Assembly: GCA_043760535.1 (NCBI GenBank)
Contig: JAYUOV010000042.1
Span: 1-19,720 of the forward strand
Reading direction: 5' to 3'
Origin: JAZKFT01 sp043760535
GTDB taxonomy: Bacteria > Bacteroidota > Bacteroidia > Chitinophagales > Chitinophagaceae
Length of the DNA stretch: 19,720 nt
Position numbers and translations under genes: made by a program. Below, piece after piece: positions 7,104 through 14,597 of the stretch (the stretch's first letter is position 1; every line of letters starts with the position of its first letter). The notes under the pieces are model-generated. The model saw only the letters and a list, made by a program, of their open reading frames with translations. It ran no database searches and was not told the origin of the DNA.

Positions 7104-7862
7104 ATGACTAAAGTTCAAAAAAACGAAGTGATAGAAGTGCTGAAGGGCAAGTTTAGCCAATACAGCAATTTCTACATCACCAATACCGAAAGCCTTACTG
7201 TGGCACAGGTAAACAACCTCCGTGGTGTTTGCTTTGACAAACAGGTAGAAATGAAGGTAGCCAAAAATACCCTCATAAAAAAAGCATTAGAAAGTCTTGA
7301 TGCTGAAAAGTATGCAGGCGTATTCGATTCTTTACATCAGGTTACCGCTTTAATGTTTAGCGACAATCCTAAAGAACCAGCCCTTATCCTTAGCTCTTTC
7401 CGTAAGGCTAGCAAAAGCGAAAGGCCTACTTTGAAAGCTGCTTTTATCAATGGAGATTTATTCATCGGAGACGATCAGCTAACTGCATTAACCAAAATCA
7501 AAACCAAGAACGAATTGATTGGTGAATTGATTGGATTGCTGCAAAGCCCGGCTCAACGTGTTATTGCTGCCTTGCTAAACAAAGATGCTGCCAAAGAAGC
7601 AGTAGTAGAAGAAGTGGCTCCTGTTGCCGAAGTTGCAGCTCCGGCCGCTGAAGCTGCCCCTGCCACAGAGACTGCTGCAGTTGTAGAAGCCGCTGCACCT
7701 GTTACCGAAGCATCGCCTGCTATTGAGGCTGCACCAGCCGTTGAGGCCACTGCTCCTGTAGTGGAAGCTGCACCCGTAGCAGAAGCTGCACCCGTAGCCG
7801 AAGTTGCAGCTACAACTGAAACACCTGCCGCCGACGCTGAAGAAGTGAAGCCAGCAGAATAG
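7104..7862 (+). CDS. rplJ: 50S ribosomal protein L10 with a long Ala/Pro/Val/Glu C-terminal tail
   Basis: Residues 1-160 are a normal L10: the K-N-E-V-I-E-V-L-K-G-K-F start, KVAKNTLIKKAL (51-62) of the rRNA-binding domain, and a C-terminal helix ending QSPAQRVIAALLNK (147-160) that in the family carries L7/L12 dimers. The protein then runs on for 92 more residues (161-252) made almost only of A, V, E, P and T in loose repeats such as EAAPVAEAAPVAE. Typical L10 is about 165-180 residues, so this tail is unusual. It is acidic (no arginine, lysines only near its start and end). The reading frame is clean and the codons match those of the operon, so it is not a frameshift. Role of the tail is unknown. 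Next to rplL, its binding partner. Confidence 0.95.
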   Translation: MTKVQKNEVIEVLKGKFSQYSNFYITNTESLTVAQVNNLRGVCFDKQVEMKVAKNTLIKKALESLDAEKYAGVFDSLHQVTALMFSDNPKEPALILSSFRKASKSERPTLKAAFINGDLFIGDDQLTALTKIKTKNELIGELIGLLQSPAQRVIAALLNKDAAKEAVVEEVAPVAEVAAPAAEAAPATETAAVVEAAAPVTEASPAIEAAPAVEATAPVVEAAPVAEAAPVAEVAATTETPAADAEEVKPAE

Positions 7863-7883
7863 TTTGCAGCTTGCTTCCCAAGC

Positions 7884-7917
7884 AAATCGTAAATCACAAA
7901 TCGTAATTCGTAAATTT
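7884..7917. repeat. Degenerate ATTCGTA-type repeat between rplJ and rplL
   Basis: The units AAATCGTA, AAATCAC, AAATCGTA and ATTCGTA stand in a row, in the same orientation as the perfect array at 1433-1463. The repeat therefore occurs in at least two intergenic spaces, here inside an operon in the rplJ-rplL spacer. Confidence 0.6.
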
Positions 7918-7973
7918 TTTTATAATCCTCCGCCGGAGCAAAAGCTGTGAAGGCGGTAAAAAACACAAACAAA

Positions 7974-8345
7974 ATGGCAGATTTAAAATCATTCGCAGAA
8001 CAATTAGTAGGCCTTACCGTAAAAGAAGTACAGGAACTGGCCGACATCCTTAAAGCTGATTACGGCATTGAGCCAGCCGCTGCTGCTGCAGTTGCAGGCC
8101 CGGTAGGCGAAGTGGCCGCTGCAGTTGAAGAAAAAACAGCTTTCGACGTAATTCTCAAGAGTGCAGGTGCCGCTAAATTGGGCGTAGTTAAAATAGTTAA
8201 AGACCTTACAGGTCTTGGACTGAAAGAAGCTAAAGACCTAGTAGATGGTGCCCCTAAAGCAATTAAAGAAGGCGTAAGCAAAGCAGAGGCCGACGAAATA
8301 GCTACCAAGCTGAAAGATGCTGGTGCCGATGTTGAGATCGTTTAA
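7974..8345 (+). CDS. rplL: 50S ribosomal protein L7/L12
   Basis: The 123-residue protein has normal length. The N-terminal dimerisation helices (about 1-33, MADLKSFAEQLVGLTVKEVQ...) are followed by an alanine/glycine/valine hinge (about 34-52) and the C-terminal factor-binding domain (55-123) with EKTAFDVIL, K-L-G-V-V-K-I-V-K-D-L-T-G-L-G-L-K-E-A-K and LVDGAPKAIKEGV. It forms the mobile stalk that recruits and stimulates translation GTPases. The ATG at 7974 gives the canonical start. A longer in-frame start at 7947 would add nine unlikely residues. It lies 111 bases after rplJ and is followed at once by a strong terminator, so rpoB is not co-transcribed here as it usually is. Confidence 0.98.
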   Translation: MADLKSFAEQLVGLTVKEVQELADILKADYGIEPAAAAAVAGPVGEVAAAVEEKTAFDVILKSAGAAKLGVVKIVKDLTGLGLKEAKDLVDGAPKAIKEGVSKAEADEIATKLKDAGADVEIV

Positions 8346-8367
8346 TCTCAATTGTTCTTAAAGCAAT

Positions 8368-8405
8368 AAAAAAATCCCGGGGCTTTTAGTTTCCGGGATT
8401 TTTTA
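8368..8405. terminator. Strong intrinsic terminator after rplL
   Basis: AAAAAATCCCGG (8369-8380) pairs perfectly with CCGGGATTTTTT (8393-8404) around a 12-base loop. With an A-run on one side and a T-run on the other it should work in both directions. Confidence 0.92.
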
Positions 8406-8423
8406 TGGCTGTAATTTTTTTGT

Positions 8424-8452
8424 AAAAAAAACCGGGGCATTTCTTCTCCGGT
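8424..8452 (-). terminator. Intrinsic terminator of the TonB receptor gene
   Basis: On the minus strand ACCGG (8452-8448) pairs with CCGGT (8435-8431), followed by a run of eight T. It stops leftward transcription from the TonB receptor gene, back to back with the rplL terminator. Confidence 0.75.
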
Positions 8453-8531
8453 CATGATGGTTTTTGAGGTGGGGGAGTGTTATGATAAATGAACTTAAAT
8501 TCCTACGCGGATCTAACCCGAAAATCAAAAT

Positions 8532-11426
8532 TTATAAATTCAACGACAGGCCCATAAAGAAGCTTCGGCCAGTAAGGTCGTGGCGGTCATAGCGGTTCTC
8601 ATTGCCCTGGTAGCCCCTTTCTGGCGTATTGGAAAGGTTACGTACCTGTAGGGTCACTTTCATTTTATTTTTGAGAAACGCATAGCTACCCGAAAAATCA
8701 TAGGTGGTCCTGGCATCATCATACCTGTCGAACTCGCTGATGCGGATACCGGCTGCAATAGGTGCAACATAAGAGGCAGGGTTGGCAGCTTCGGTTAGAT
8801 AGGCACTCCGGTGGCTGGTGGCCAGGCGAATTTCAAACCCCTTCTTTTGATAATACAAAGCGGCATTGTAAACATTTTTTGCCTGGCGAAATAGCGGAAG
8901 ATCCTCATTAGGCCGGTTGGGCAGTGCTACTTTAGATCCTATCAATGCAAAATTGAGGCTTAGGCCAAACCCGTTGAAAAATTTAGGTAAGAAGGTAAAA
9001 GCCTGATCGTAAGAAAACTCAAGGCCATATAGTTTTGCTTCATCTGCATTACTGCTGCGGGAAACGTTCAGTTGCTCAAATGTTTTACCATCGTAGGTTG
9101 TATTTCTTAAAATATCGCTGATGGTATAAATCTGGTTGTCTATAATTTTATAAAAGCCGCCTACGGATATAATGCCGCCCTTAGTTATGTAATGCTCCAG
9201 GGATACATCGAAATTACTGGACAGGTACGGTTTAAGATTAGGGTTAGGCTGCACCAACGACCCTGTAAAAATTGCAGGATTGGCAGTGGCAGCAAACGTT
9301 AGGCGCTCCGTGCCCGAAAGCTGGGTATAGTCGGGCCTGCCGATGGTATTCGTCCAGGCAAAACGTGCCAGGGTAGCATTGCTGATATTATATTTTAGCT
9401 GGAGCGACGGTAGGAAATTAGTATAAGTATTTGTGGTTTTGTTATTACCAACCGTTAGCTTACCACTAACTGTAGAAGCTATTTTATTGTTCGACTCTGT
9501 ACGGGTGTTCTCCATTCTTACACCGGCTATAAGGGTTCCTTTTTTAAAATCTACTACTGCCATTGCATAAGCTGCAGTTACGGTTTCGCTATTGTTAAGA
9601 TCTCTTATTACAGAGTTTGTAAGCGATTGAAGTGTGTCATAAATCAGTTTTGAACGGTTATTACGGTTTGCTGATACATCAAAAAAATCTTTAAACTTAT
9701 TTACCACACCATGTACAAATGGGCTAGCCCCGCCCTGTGCAGGTATCGAAACAGGGAAATAGAAAGGGGTCAATGAATAACCATTGGCATTGGGTATTGT
9801 AACTCCCCCAAAGCTTAAATCGTAAGCATCCCGGTATTGGTCCACAACTTTACCACGGTCCCGGTACCTGCCCCCGAATTTAATATAGGTAGGAAATTTA
9901 CCCAGTTTGGTATCGTACCTCAGGTCTGCGCTTATTTCATACACATTTTCATTTACAGTACCGGTGGTATAGTTTAGGTTTCTAAGTTTGTAAATTTCAG
10001 GATCGCTGGCAAAAGCAGGGTTTTCTGGTAAAACTTCAAAAAAGTAAGGCTTTGTATTATATTTTAAAGACAGTTGGGGTTCGGTAGCCGTAGGATTTTC
10101 GAATGTGGCATCAAAATTATTAAGATTGGTAGTGGCCTTAGAAAATGTACCATAAATATCTGTTGAAAGCTTTCCAAACCTGTTTTTAGTACCCAATGTA
10201 TAGCTGTACAAGTTCTCCTTTTCATCGGTAAAGGCCTGATCAAGTTCGCCTGAACCACGGGCAAACCTACCTGTATATTCTGTTTGGTCAAGCGGTCTTG
10301 CAGAACCAATTTGCATGGTTAGTTCAAATTCTGAATTCTTCTGAATTTCTTTCGTGTTGGTATATAACGTTTTTAGATAAATAGAATTATTGGCTGTAGG
10401 CCTAAATTCAAAATCTGCTGAAAAGCTCAACCTGTCACGTTCTATATCTTCTATTTGAAGTTCAATTTCGTTGGGGTAAAAGAATTTGTCCCATACCCAT
10501 CCATCCGGATCTAGGATAGAGGAGCTAAAGTCTCTTCTGAAAAAATTAGCTGAAACCACTGCACCGAAATTTTTCTTTTTACCAAAAAGTTTACCGGCAG
10601 TAAAAGCTGTTCTAAATGGAAGTCTTGTTTTATCAAATCCGGAAAGATCCACCTGTTGCGGCTGTACTATACCATCAGATGAAAAATTAAAGAAAGGCTT
10701 GCTTCTGGAGAATGCAGAGATGGTATTAATATTTACTGTGCCACCAATCGCATTGGCCTCCATATCGGGTGTGTTACTTTTTATTACTTCAATACTTGAG
10801 ATTACTTCAGTAGGCATCAGGTCTAAGGCCGTGGCACGGCTATTGGTAGTAGAGGCCAAAGTGGTATTGTTGAGCGTAACATTGTTAAGTGATGGCTGAA
10901 CGCCCCTAATAGAGATAAATTGGCCTTCGCCCCTGTTTGTTTCAATAGATACACCAGAAACACGTTGTGTGGCCTCTGCCACGTTGATATCCGGAAGGCG
11001 GCCTGTTTCGTTTGCTGTAATTACTTCTCTTATATTCAACGATTGCCTTTTTAGGCTGATGCTTTGTAGCTGGCTGCGGCGCAGCCCTGTTACGTTTACA
11101 TCCTTTAGCCCATTCACTTTTCCTTCCATTTCAATGTATGATATGGTACCGCCTTGCGTAACTGCCACTTCTTTATCGGCAAAGCCGAGAAAGGATATCA
11201 CAAGTGTTTGGTTCCCCTCTGGCATATTCACAATTTGAAAAGCACCCTCGGCATTTGTTGCTGTTCGGACGGAAGTGCCTTTTACTTGAATAGTAGCACC
11301 TGCCAAAAATTCGCCAGTCGATTTATCCTTTATTTTCCCCGTAAGTGGCGTTCTGGATTGGCTGTAGCCAGATACTAAAAATAGTATCAAAATGGCCGAA
11401 AGCAGCCACATAGAAATTTGTTTCAT
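8532..11426 (-). CDS. TonB-dependent outer-membrane receptor (TonB-Xanth-Caul type)
   Basis: The protein has 964 residues: a signal peptide (about 1-22), a carboxypeptidase-regulatory-like beta-sandwich (about 26-100, with L-T-G-K-I-K-D-K-S-T-G-E-F-L-A-G-A), a plug domain (about 125-235) and a 22-strand-type barrel to the C-terminus. The plug contains ETGRLPDINVAEATQRVSGV (140-159), RGEGQFISIRGV (165-176), LMPTEVISSIEVIKS (203-217) and GGTVNI (228-233), the pattern of the TonB-Xanth-Caul receptor family. These receptors import scarce ligands across the outer membrane using TonB energy. No SusD-like partner is adjacent. The gene upstream on the same strand is a secreted acid phosphatase and a second phosphatase is divergent, so uptake of a phosphate-containing compound or its dephosphorylated product is a reasonable inference. 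It has its own promoter box 32-39 bases upstream of the start. Confidence 0.93.
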   Translation of the reverse strand: MKQISMWLLSAILILFLVSGYSQSRTPLTGKIKDKSTGEFLAGATIQVKGTSVRTATNAEGAFQIVNMPEGNQTLVISFLGFADKEVAVTQGGTISYIEMEGKVNGLKDVNVTGLRRSQLQSISLKRQSLNIREVITANETGRLPDINVAEATQRVSGVSIETNRGEGQFISIRGVQPSLNNVTLNNTTLASTTNSRATALDLMPTEVISSIEVIKSNTPDMEANAIGGTVNINTISAFSRSKPFFNFSSDGIVQPQQVDLSGFDKTRLPFRTAFTAGKLFGKKKNFGAVVSANFFRRDFSSSILDPDGWVWDKFFYPNEIELQIEDIERDRLSFSADFEFRPTANNSIYLKTLYTNTKEIQKNSEFELTMQIGSARPLDQTEYTGRFARGSGELDQAFTDEKENLYSYTLGTKNRFGKLSTDIYGTFSKATTNLNNFDATFENPTATEPQLSLKYNTKPYFFEVLPENPAFASDPEIYKLRNLNYTTGTVNENVYEISADLRYDTKLGKFPTYIKFGGRYRDRGKVVDQYRDAYDLSFGGVTIPNANGYSLTPFYFPVSIPAQGGASPFVHGVVNKFKDFFDVSANRNNRSKLIYDTLQSLTNSVIRDLNNSETVTAAYAMAVVDFKKGTLIAGVRMENTRTESNNKIASTVSGKLTVGNNKTTNTYTNFLPSLQLKYNISNATLARFAWTNTIGRPDYTQLSGTERLTFAATANPAIFTGSLVQPNPNLKPYLSSNFDVSLEHYITKGGIISVGGFYKIIDNQIYTISDILRNTTYDGKTFEQLNVSRSSNADEAKLYGLEFSYDQAFTFLPKFFNGFGLSLNFALIGSKVALPNRPNEDLPLFRQAKNVYNAALYYQKKGFEIRLATSHRSAYLTEAANPASYVAPIAAGIRISEFDRYDDARTTYDFSGSYAFLKNKMKVTLQVRNLSNTPERGYQGNENRYDRHDLTGRSFFMGLSLNL

Positions 11427-11457
11427 TTAAGTGAGTTTAGGTTTAAATGTTGAGCAG

Positions 11458-11465
11458 CAAAAGTA
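11458..11465 (-). promoter_or_regulatory. -7 promoter box of the TonB receptor gene
   Basis: On the minus strand this reads TACTTTTG, an exact TAnnTTTG match 32-39 bases before the start codon. No TTTG is seen at the ideal -33 distance; that region instead holds a palindrome (11487-11503). Confidence 0.5.
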
Positions 11466-11486
11466 TTTGACTCACTTATCTTAGAG

Positions 11487-11503
11487 GTTAAGCAATCCTT
11501 AAC
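11487..11503. repeat. Palindrome at the TonB receptor promoter
   Basis: GTTAAG and CTTAAC are perfect inverse arms around a 5-base centre, positioned over the expected -33 region. A second inverted pair, AAGTGAG (11429-11435) and CTCACTT (11471-11477), brackets the -7 box. Such symmetry fits binding of a dimeric regulator; no known operator was recognised. Confidence 0.5.
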
Positions 11504-11631
11504 TAACTATTATGTAATTGTTGCAGTTATGAAAAAAATGAATGTATTAAGTATTATTTGCTGTTCTGTTAAACAATAATTTTTACGATAAAATCCTTAT
11601 ATTTTAAAATCATTATGTTAGCTGTTACTTT

Positions 11632-13248
11632 TTAACGGCTCACCACAATATGAAAAATATCCTGAAGGCAACTAAAAGGGTCTTTTACCGAGTAGGTAGT
11701 GTTTTTTGTAGGCGATACTTCTATACTCCTGCTGGTTTGGCCTGTCTTCTCCCAACTGTATTTTCCTATAAAAGAGGCTGTTAGATTGACTTTTTCACCT
11801 TTTTTTACATTGATTGTACTTGTTTTATTTACATCTTTCATCATCACAAAACTGTCCCTGATTTCGCCATCGGCACAAATCCATTTTAGTTCCAGCCGGT
11901 TCTCTTGCACCTCTATCATAGAGGCCCCTCCTACACTGTAATTAGAATAATACATTGCGTTATGTGGATATGCATCTTCCGATTTGCCTAAGGCACCTGC
12001 ACTACCAGTAACCACATAAACTGTACCCTTGTTAGTAATAGGGCTTTTTATATACGGGCAAGAATTTTTACTGCCATTGTATAAAGCAGTAGATGTATCC
12101 AGGTAATGCCGGCCTGCATTAAAGGTGGGTTCTGCACCATAATGGCCCATCATTAGTTTAGATCTTTCGTACAAATGGCTATGGCCACATAAAATAAGAT
12201 CCACTCCATAGCGTTCCAGCACCTGAATAAAATTCTCCCTTATTTTTACCAGTTCGGTCTCAGTATCAGAGTTGTGCGAACCCATGGTGTATGGTGGATG
12301 ATGCCAGTATGCTACCACCCATCCCCGCTTTGTGTTTTTAAATGCTTCCAGGTCTTTTTTTATCCATTGTACCTGTGCCCCAGCAGTGTCATACATTCTT
12401 GTTGTATTGTCTTCTTTGCCATAAGAATCAAGCGAAAGAAAGTGAATGTTGCCGATATCAAAAGAGTAAAATGCCTGTGTTTTAGAAGGTACGCCTCCGG
12501 CTTCGCCGTTAACAGGCATGGAAAAGATTTTATAATAGGGAACATCGTGTGTGGCCTGGGCAGTGGCTTTAAAGCGATAAAAGTCATTGTAATCATGGTT
12601 GCCCGGCGAAGGATATAATGGGTATTTGGTTAAAAAAACATCCTTGTAAACATCAAAGAACTTTTCCTGAAATTCAGGATCTGTTCCGCTTGAATAGGCA
12701 TTGTCGCCCAGTAGTATCCATGAATCCATAAGCTTGTCTTTACCCAGATAATTTACCACCTGGTTACGTACACTTAACTGATTGGCCGATCCATTGCCAC
12801 AATCTCCGAATACGCCAATTCTGTATGCCCCTTCGGTACCAGGCAACGGTAATGTTACAAAGGTATTCTCGCTGCCTTTTTGTAAAGTATCGCCCAGGCC
12901 GCCGCCAATAGAATAGTAATATTTGGTACGTGGTTTTAAATTTGTAAGCTTTACTATATGCTCTATCGTAAGTGCTGAATCTTCTGTAGTAGCTGATAGC
13001 TGATTGAGGCTTTCGCCAAAATGAACGACACTTCTGCTAAGTGTATTTGTGCGCCATCTTACTATCATACTATTACTGGTGGCCACTTGCAGGTATGGCC
13101 CACGAAGCAATTTTGATAGCACATTCGGCTTACGCTCAGCCTGTGGCGGCTTTACTTTTTTTACGGTAGCTGTATCCTGGCTAAACGTTCTGCTAGCCAC
13201 AAGAGACAAAAGGCAAATCAGGGGAAATGAAATTTTTCTAAACATCAT
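11632..13248 (-). CDS. Secreted purple acid phosphatase-like metallophosphoesterase
   Basis: The protein has 538 residues. A signal peptide covers about 1-24 (cleavage after TFSQ). An N-terminal fibronectin-III-like domain (about 48-135, with RGPYLQ and the T-N-L-K-P-R-T-K-Y-Y-Y strand) precedes a calcineurin-like metallophosphatase domain (about 142-445). All metal-ligand motifs of purple acid phosphatases are present: GDCG (D149), GDNAY (D182, Y185), GNHD (N217), HHPP (H316), GHSH (H356, H358). The C-terminal 70 residues look like an Ig-like domain (W499, S-I-E-V-S-P, T-T-Y). The family hydrolyses phosphomonoesters at a dinuclear Fe/metal centre outside the cytoplasm. Two adjacent ATG codons (13248 and 13245) can serve as start. 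It precedes the TonB receptor by 205 bases on the same strand, with no clear terminator between them. Confidence 0.92.
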   Translation of the reverse strand: MMFRKISFPLICLLSLVASRTFSQDTATVKKVKPPQAERKPNVLSKLLRGPYLQVATSNSMIVRWRTNTLSRSVVHFGESLNQLSATTEDSALTIEHIVKLTNLKPRTKYYYSIGGGLGDTLQKGSENTFVTLPLPGTEGAYRIGVFGDCGNGSANQLSVRNQVVNYLGKDKLMDSWILLGDNAYSSGTDPEFQEKFFDVYKDVFLTKYPLYPSPGNHDYNDFYRFKATAQATHDVPYYKIFSMPVNGEAGGVPSKTQAFYSFDIGNIHFLSLDSYGKEDNTTRMYDTAGAQVQWIKKDLEAFKNTKRGWVVAYWHHPPYTMGSHNSDTETELVKIRENFIQVLERYGVDLILCGHSHLYERSKLMMGHYGAEPTFNAGRHYLDTSTALYNGSKNSCPYIKSPITNKGTVYVVTGSAGALGKSEDAYPHNAMYYSNYSVGGASMIEVQENRLELKWICADGEIRDSFVMMKDVNKTSTINVKKGEKVNLTASFIGKYSWEKTGQTSRSIEVSPTKNTTYSVKDPFSCLQDIFHIVVSR

Positions 13249-13285
13249 GTTTTTGAATCCTGCAATTGTGAGTTAAAATAAAATT

Positions 13286-13314
13286 GAAAATTACTTTTCA
13301 ACAGCATCTGCCAA
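13286..13314 (-). promoter_or_regulatory. Candidate promoter of the purple acid phosphatase gene
   Basis: On the minus strand TTG (13314-13312) is followed after 18 bases by TAATTTTC (13293-13286), one mismatch to TAnnTTTG. It lies about 38 bases upstream of the start codon. I saw no PHO-box-like direct repeats. Confidence 0.4.
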
Positions 13315-13425
13315 CTGTATGAATTACTATTTAACCTTTCGGTAATACAGAGGTTGCAATTTGGTAACAATTGAAAAACGCTGCCAATGCTCCAATACTT
13401 ATTTTCGTTTCTTGAAAATAAAAAT

Positions 13426-14391
13426 ATGAAGCAACTTTTTTTAGTACTGGCCATTTGTACACAGGCTGAAATTTTACTGGCCCAAATAAATAAGGGCGTT
13501 AAAAAACAGCAACTGACAGTTGTAAAGGATGCAATTAACTTTTTGGCCATGGGCGATTTTGGAAGGAATGGCGAGTATATGCAAAGAGAGGTGGCGGTTC
13601 AGATGGGGATTACTGCAAAAGAAATGGATGCTGGTTTCTTTATCATAACAGGCGATAATTTTTACCCAAGTGGTGTTGCCAGCACACAGGATTATAGCTG
13701 GATTGCTTCTTTTGAAAATATTTATACGGCACATTCGCTTCAAAATCCCTGGTATGTTGTGTTGGGCAATCATGATTATAAAGGAAATGTGCAGGCCGAA
13801 ATTGACTATACCAAAATCAGTCGCCGATGGCAAATGCCTGCCCGGTATTATGCTAAAAAAATAGCGATGGATGATGATACTACCCAACAGGCACTTGTGG
13901 TTTTTCTGGATACTTCTCCATTTGTTACACAATATTATAGTAGTGCCGAACATGCCGAAAACGTAAAGACCCAGGATACCACGGCACAAAAAAAGTGGCT
14001 GGAAGCTGTATTAAAAGATAAAGACCCCAACATCAGGTGGAAAATTGTAGTTGGGCACCACCCATTATATACGGGGGGCAAAAGACTCAATTCTATGGAT
14101 ACCAAACAAATGAATGCCTCTTTCAGGCCAATTTTTGAAAAGTACAAAGTAGATGCATATATCTGTGGCCATGAGCATAACTTACAATATATAAAGCCCC
14201 AAGGTGCTACCCATTATTTTGTTTCAGGTTCCGGCTCAGAACTTACCAAAACGATACTTCATCCCGATGGTGGAAAATTTGCGGTATCGGCCAATGGTTT
14301 TATGGCTTTTTCACTCACCCCTAAAGAAATGTTGGTGCAGGTGGTGGATAAAGATGGTAACATTCTTTATAAGGAATCTATCAAGAAATAG
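13426..14391 (+). CDS. Tartrate-resistant (type 5) acid phosphatase-like metallophosphoesterase
   Basis: The protein has 321 residues from the ATG at 13426. An upstream in-frame start at 13387 would push the signal peptide inside the protein, so I reject it. A signal peptide covers about 1-20 (LFLVLAI...LLAQ). The calcineurin-like domain carries GDFG (D44), GDNFY (D77, Y80), GNHD (N115), GHHP (H211) and GHEH (H249, H251), the layout of small ACP5/TRAP enzymes, including the diagnostic GDNFYPSG. These hydrolyse phosphomonoesters at a di-iron site; here the enzyme is exported. It is divergent from the larger phosphatase, sharing a 177-base control region, and ends at a bidirectional terminator. 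Confidence 0.92.
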   Translation: MKQLFLVLAICTQAEILLAQINKGVKKQQLTVVKDAINFLAMGDFGRNGEYMQREVAVQMGITAKEMDAGFFIITGDNFYPSGVASTQDYSWIASFENIYTAHSLQNPWYVVLGNHDYKGNVQAEIDYTKISRRWQMPARYYAKKIAMDDDTTQQALVVFLDTSPFVTQYYSSAEHAENVKTQDTTAQKKWLEAVLKDKDPNIRWKIVVGHHPLYTGGKRLNSMDTKQMNASFRPIFEKYKVDAYICGHEHNLQYIKPQGATHYFVSGSGSELTKTILHPDGGKFAVSANGFMAFSLTPKEMLVQVVDKDGNILYKESIKK

Positions 14392-14409
14392 TCAGTTGGT
14401 TTGGTAAGC

Positions 14410-14475
14410 TTATTGCTTTATAAACTTCACCCTTCTGTTATTGGCCTTGGCCTCGGCGGTTGATGCTTTGTTTGA
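14410..14475 (-). pseudogene. Relic of an OmpA-family 3' end
   Basis: Read on the minus strand, 21 codons ending in TAA encode STAEAKANNRRVKFIKQ preceded by a few divergent residues and then an in-frame TAG. The segment matches the last 66 bases of the OmpA pseudogene (15449-15514) at 57 positions. It is the tail of a second, otherwise deleted OmpA-family copy. Confidence 0.85.
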
Positions 14476-14540
14476 TTTCTAGTGCAAGTATTCTCCTTAC
14501 TGGCACAAAAAAAGTAACGGTTATACATCTTAATGCAAAC

Positions 14541-14577
14541 AAAAAATCCCGGAGCTGCGTGGCTTCGGGATTTTTTT
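14541..14577. terminator. Bidirectional intrinsic terminator
   Basis: AAAAAATCCCGGAGC pairs with GGCTTCGGGATTTTTT around a short TGCGT loop with one wobble pair. It lies between the convergent acid phosphatase and beta-barrel genes and serves both. Confidence 0.9.
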
Positions 14578-14597
14578 GTTTTATTTTGTTAAAGGGT

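Noticed and set aside
7553..8047. A 164-codon minus-strand frame rich in A, S, T, G
   Set aside because: It is the shadow of the repetitive L10 tail on the opposite strand.
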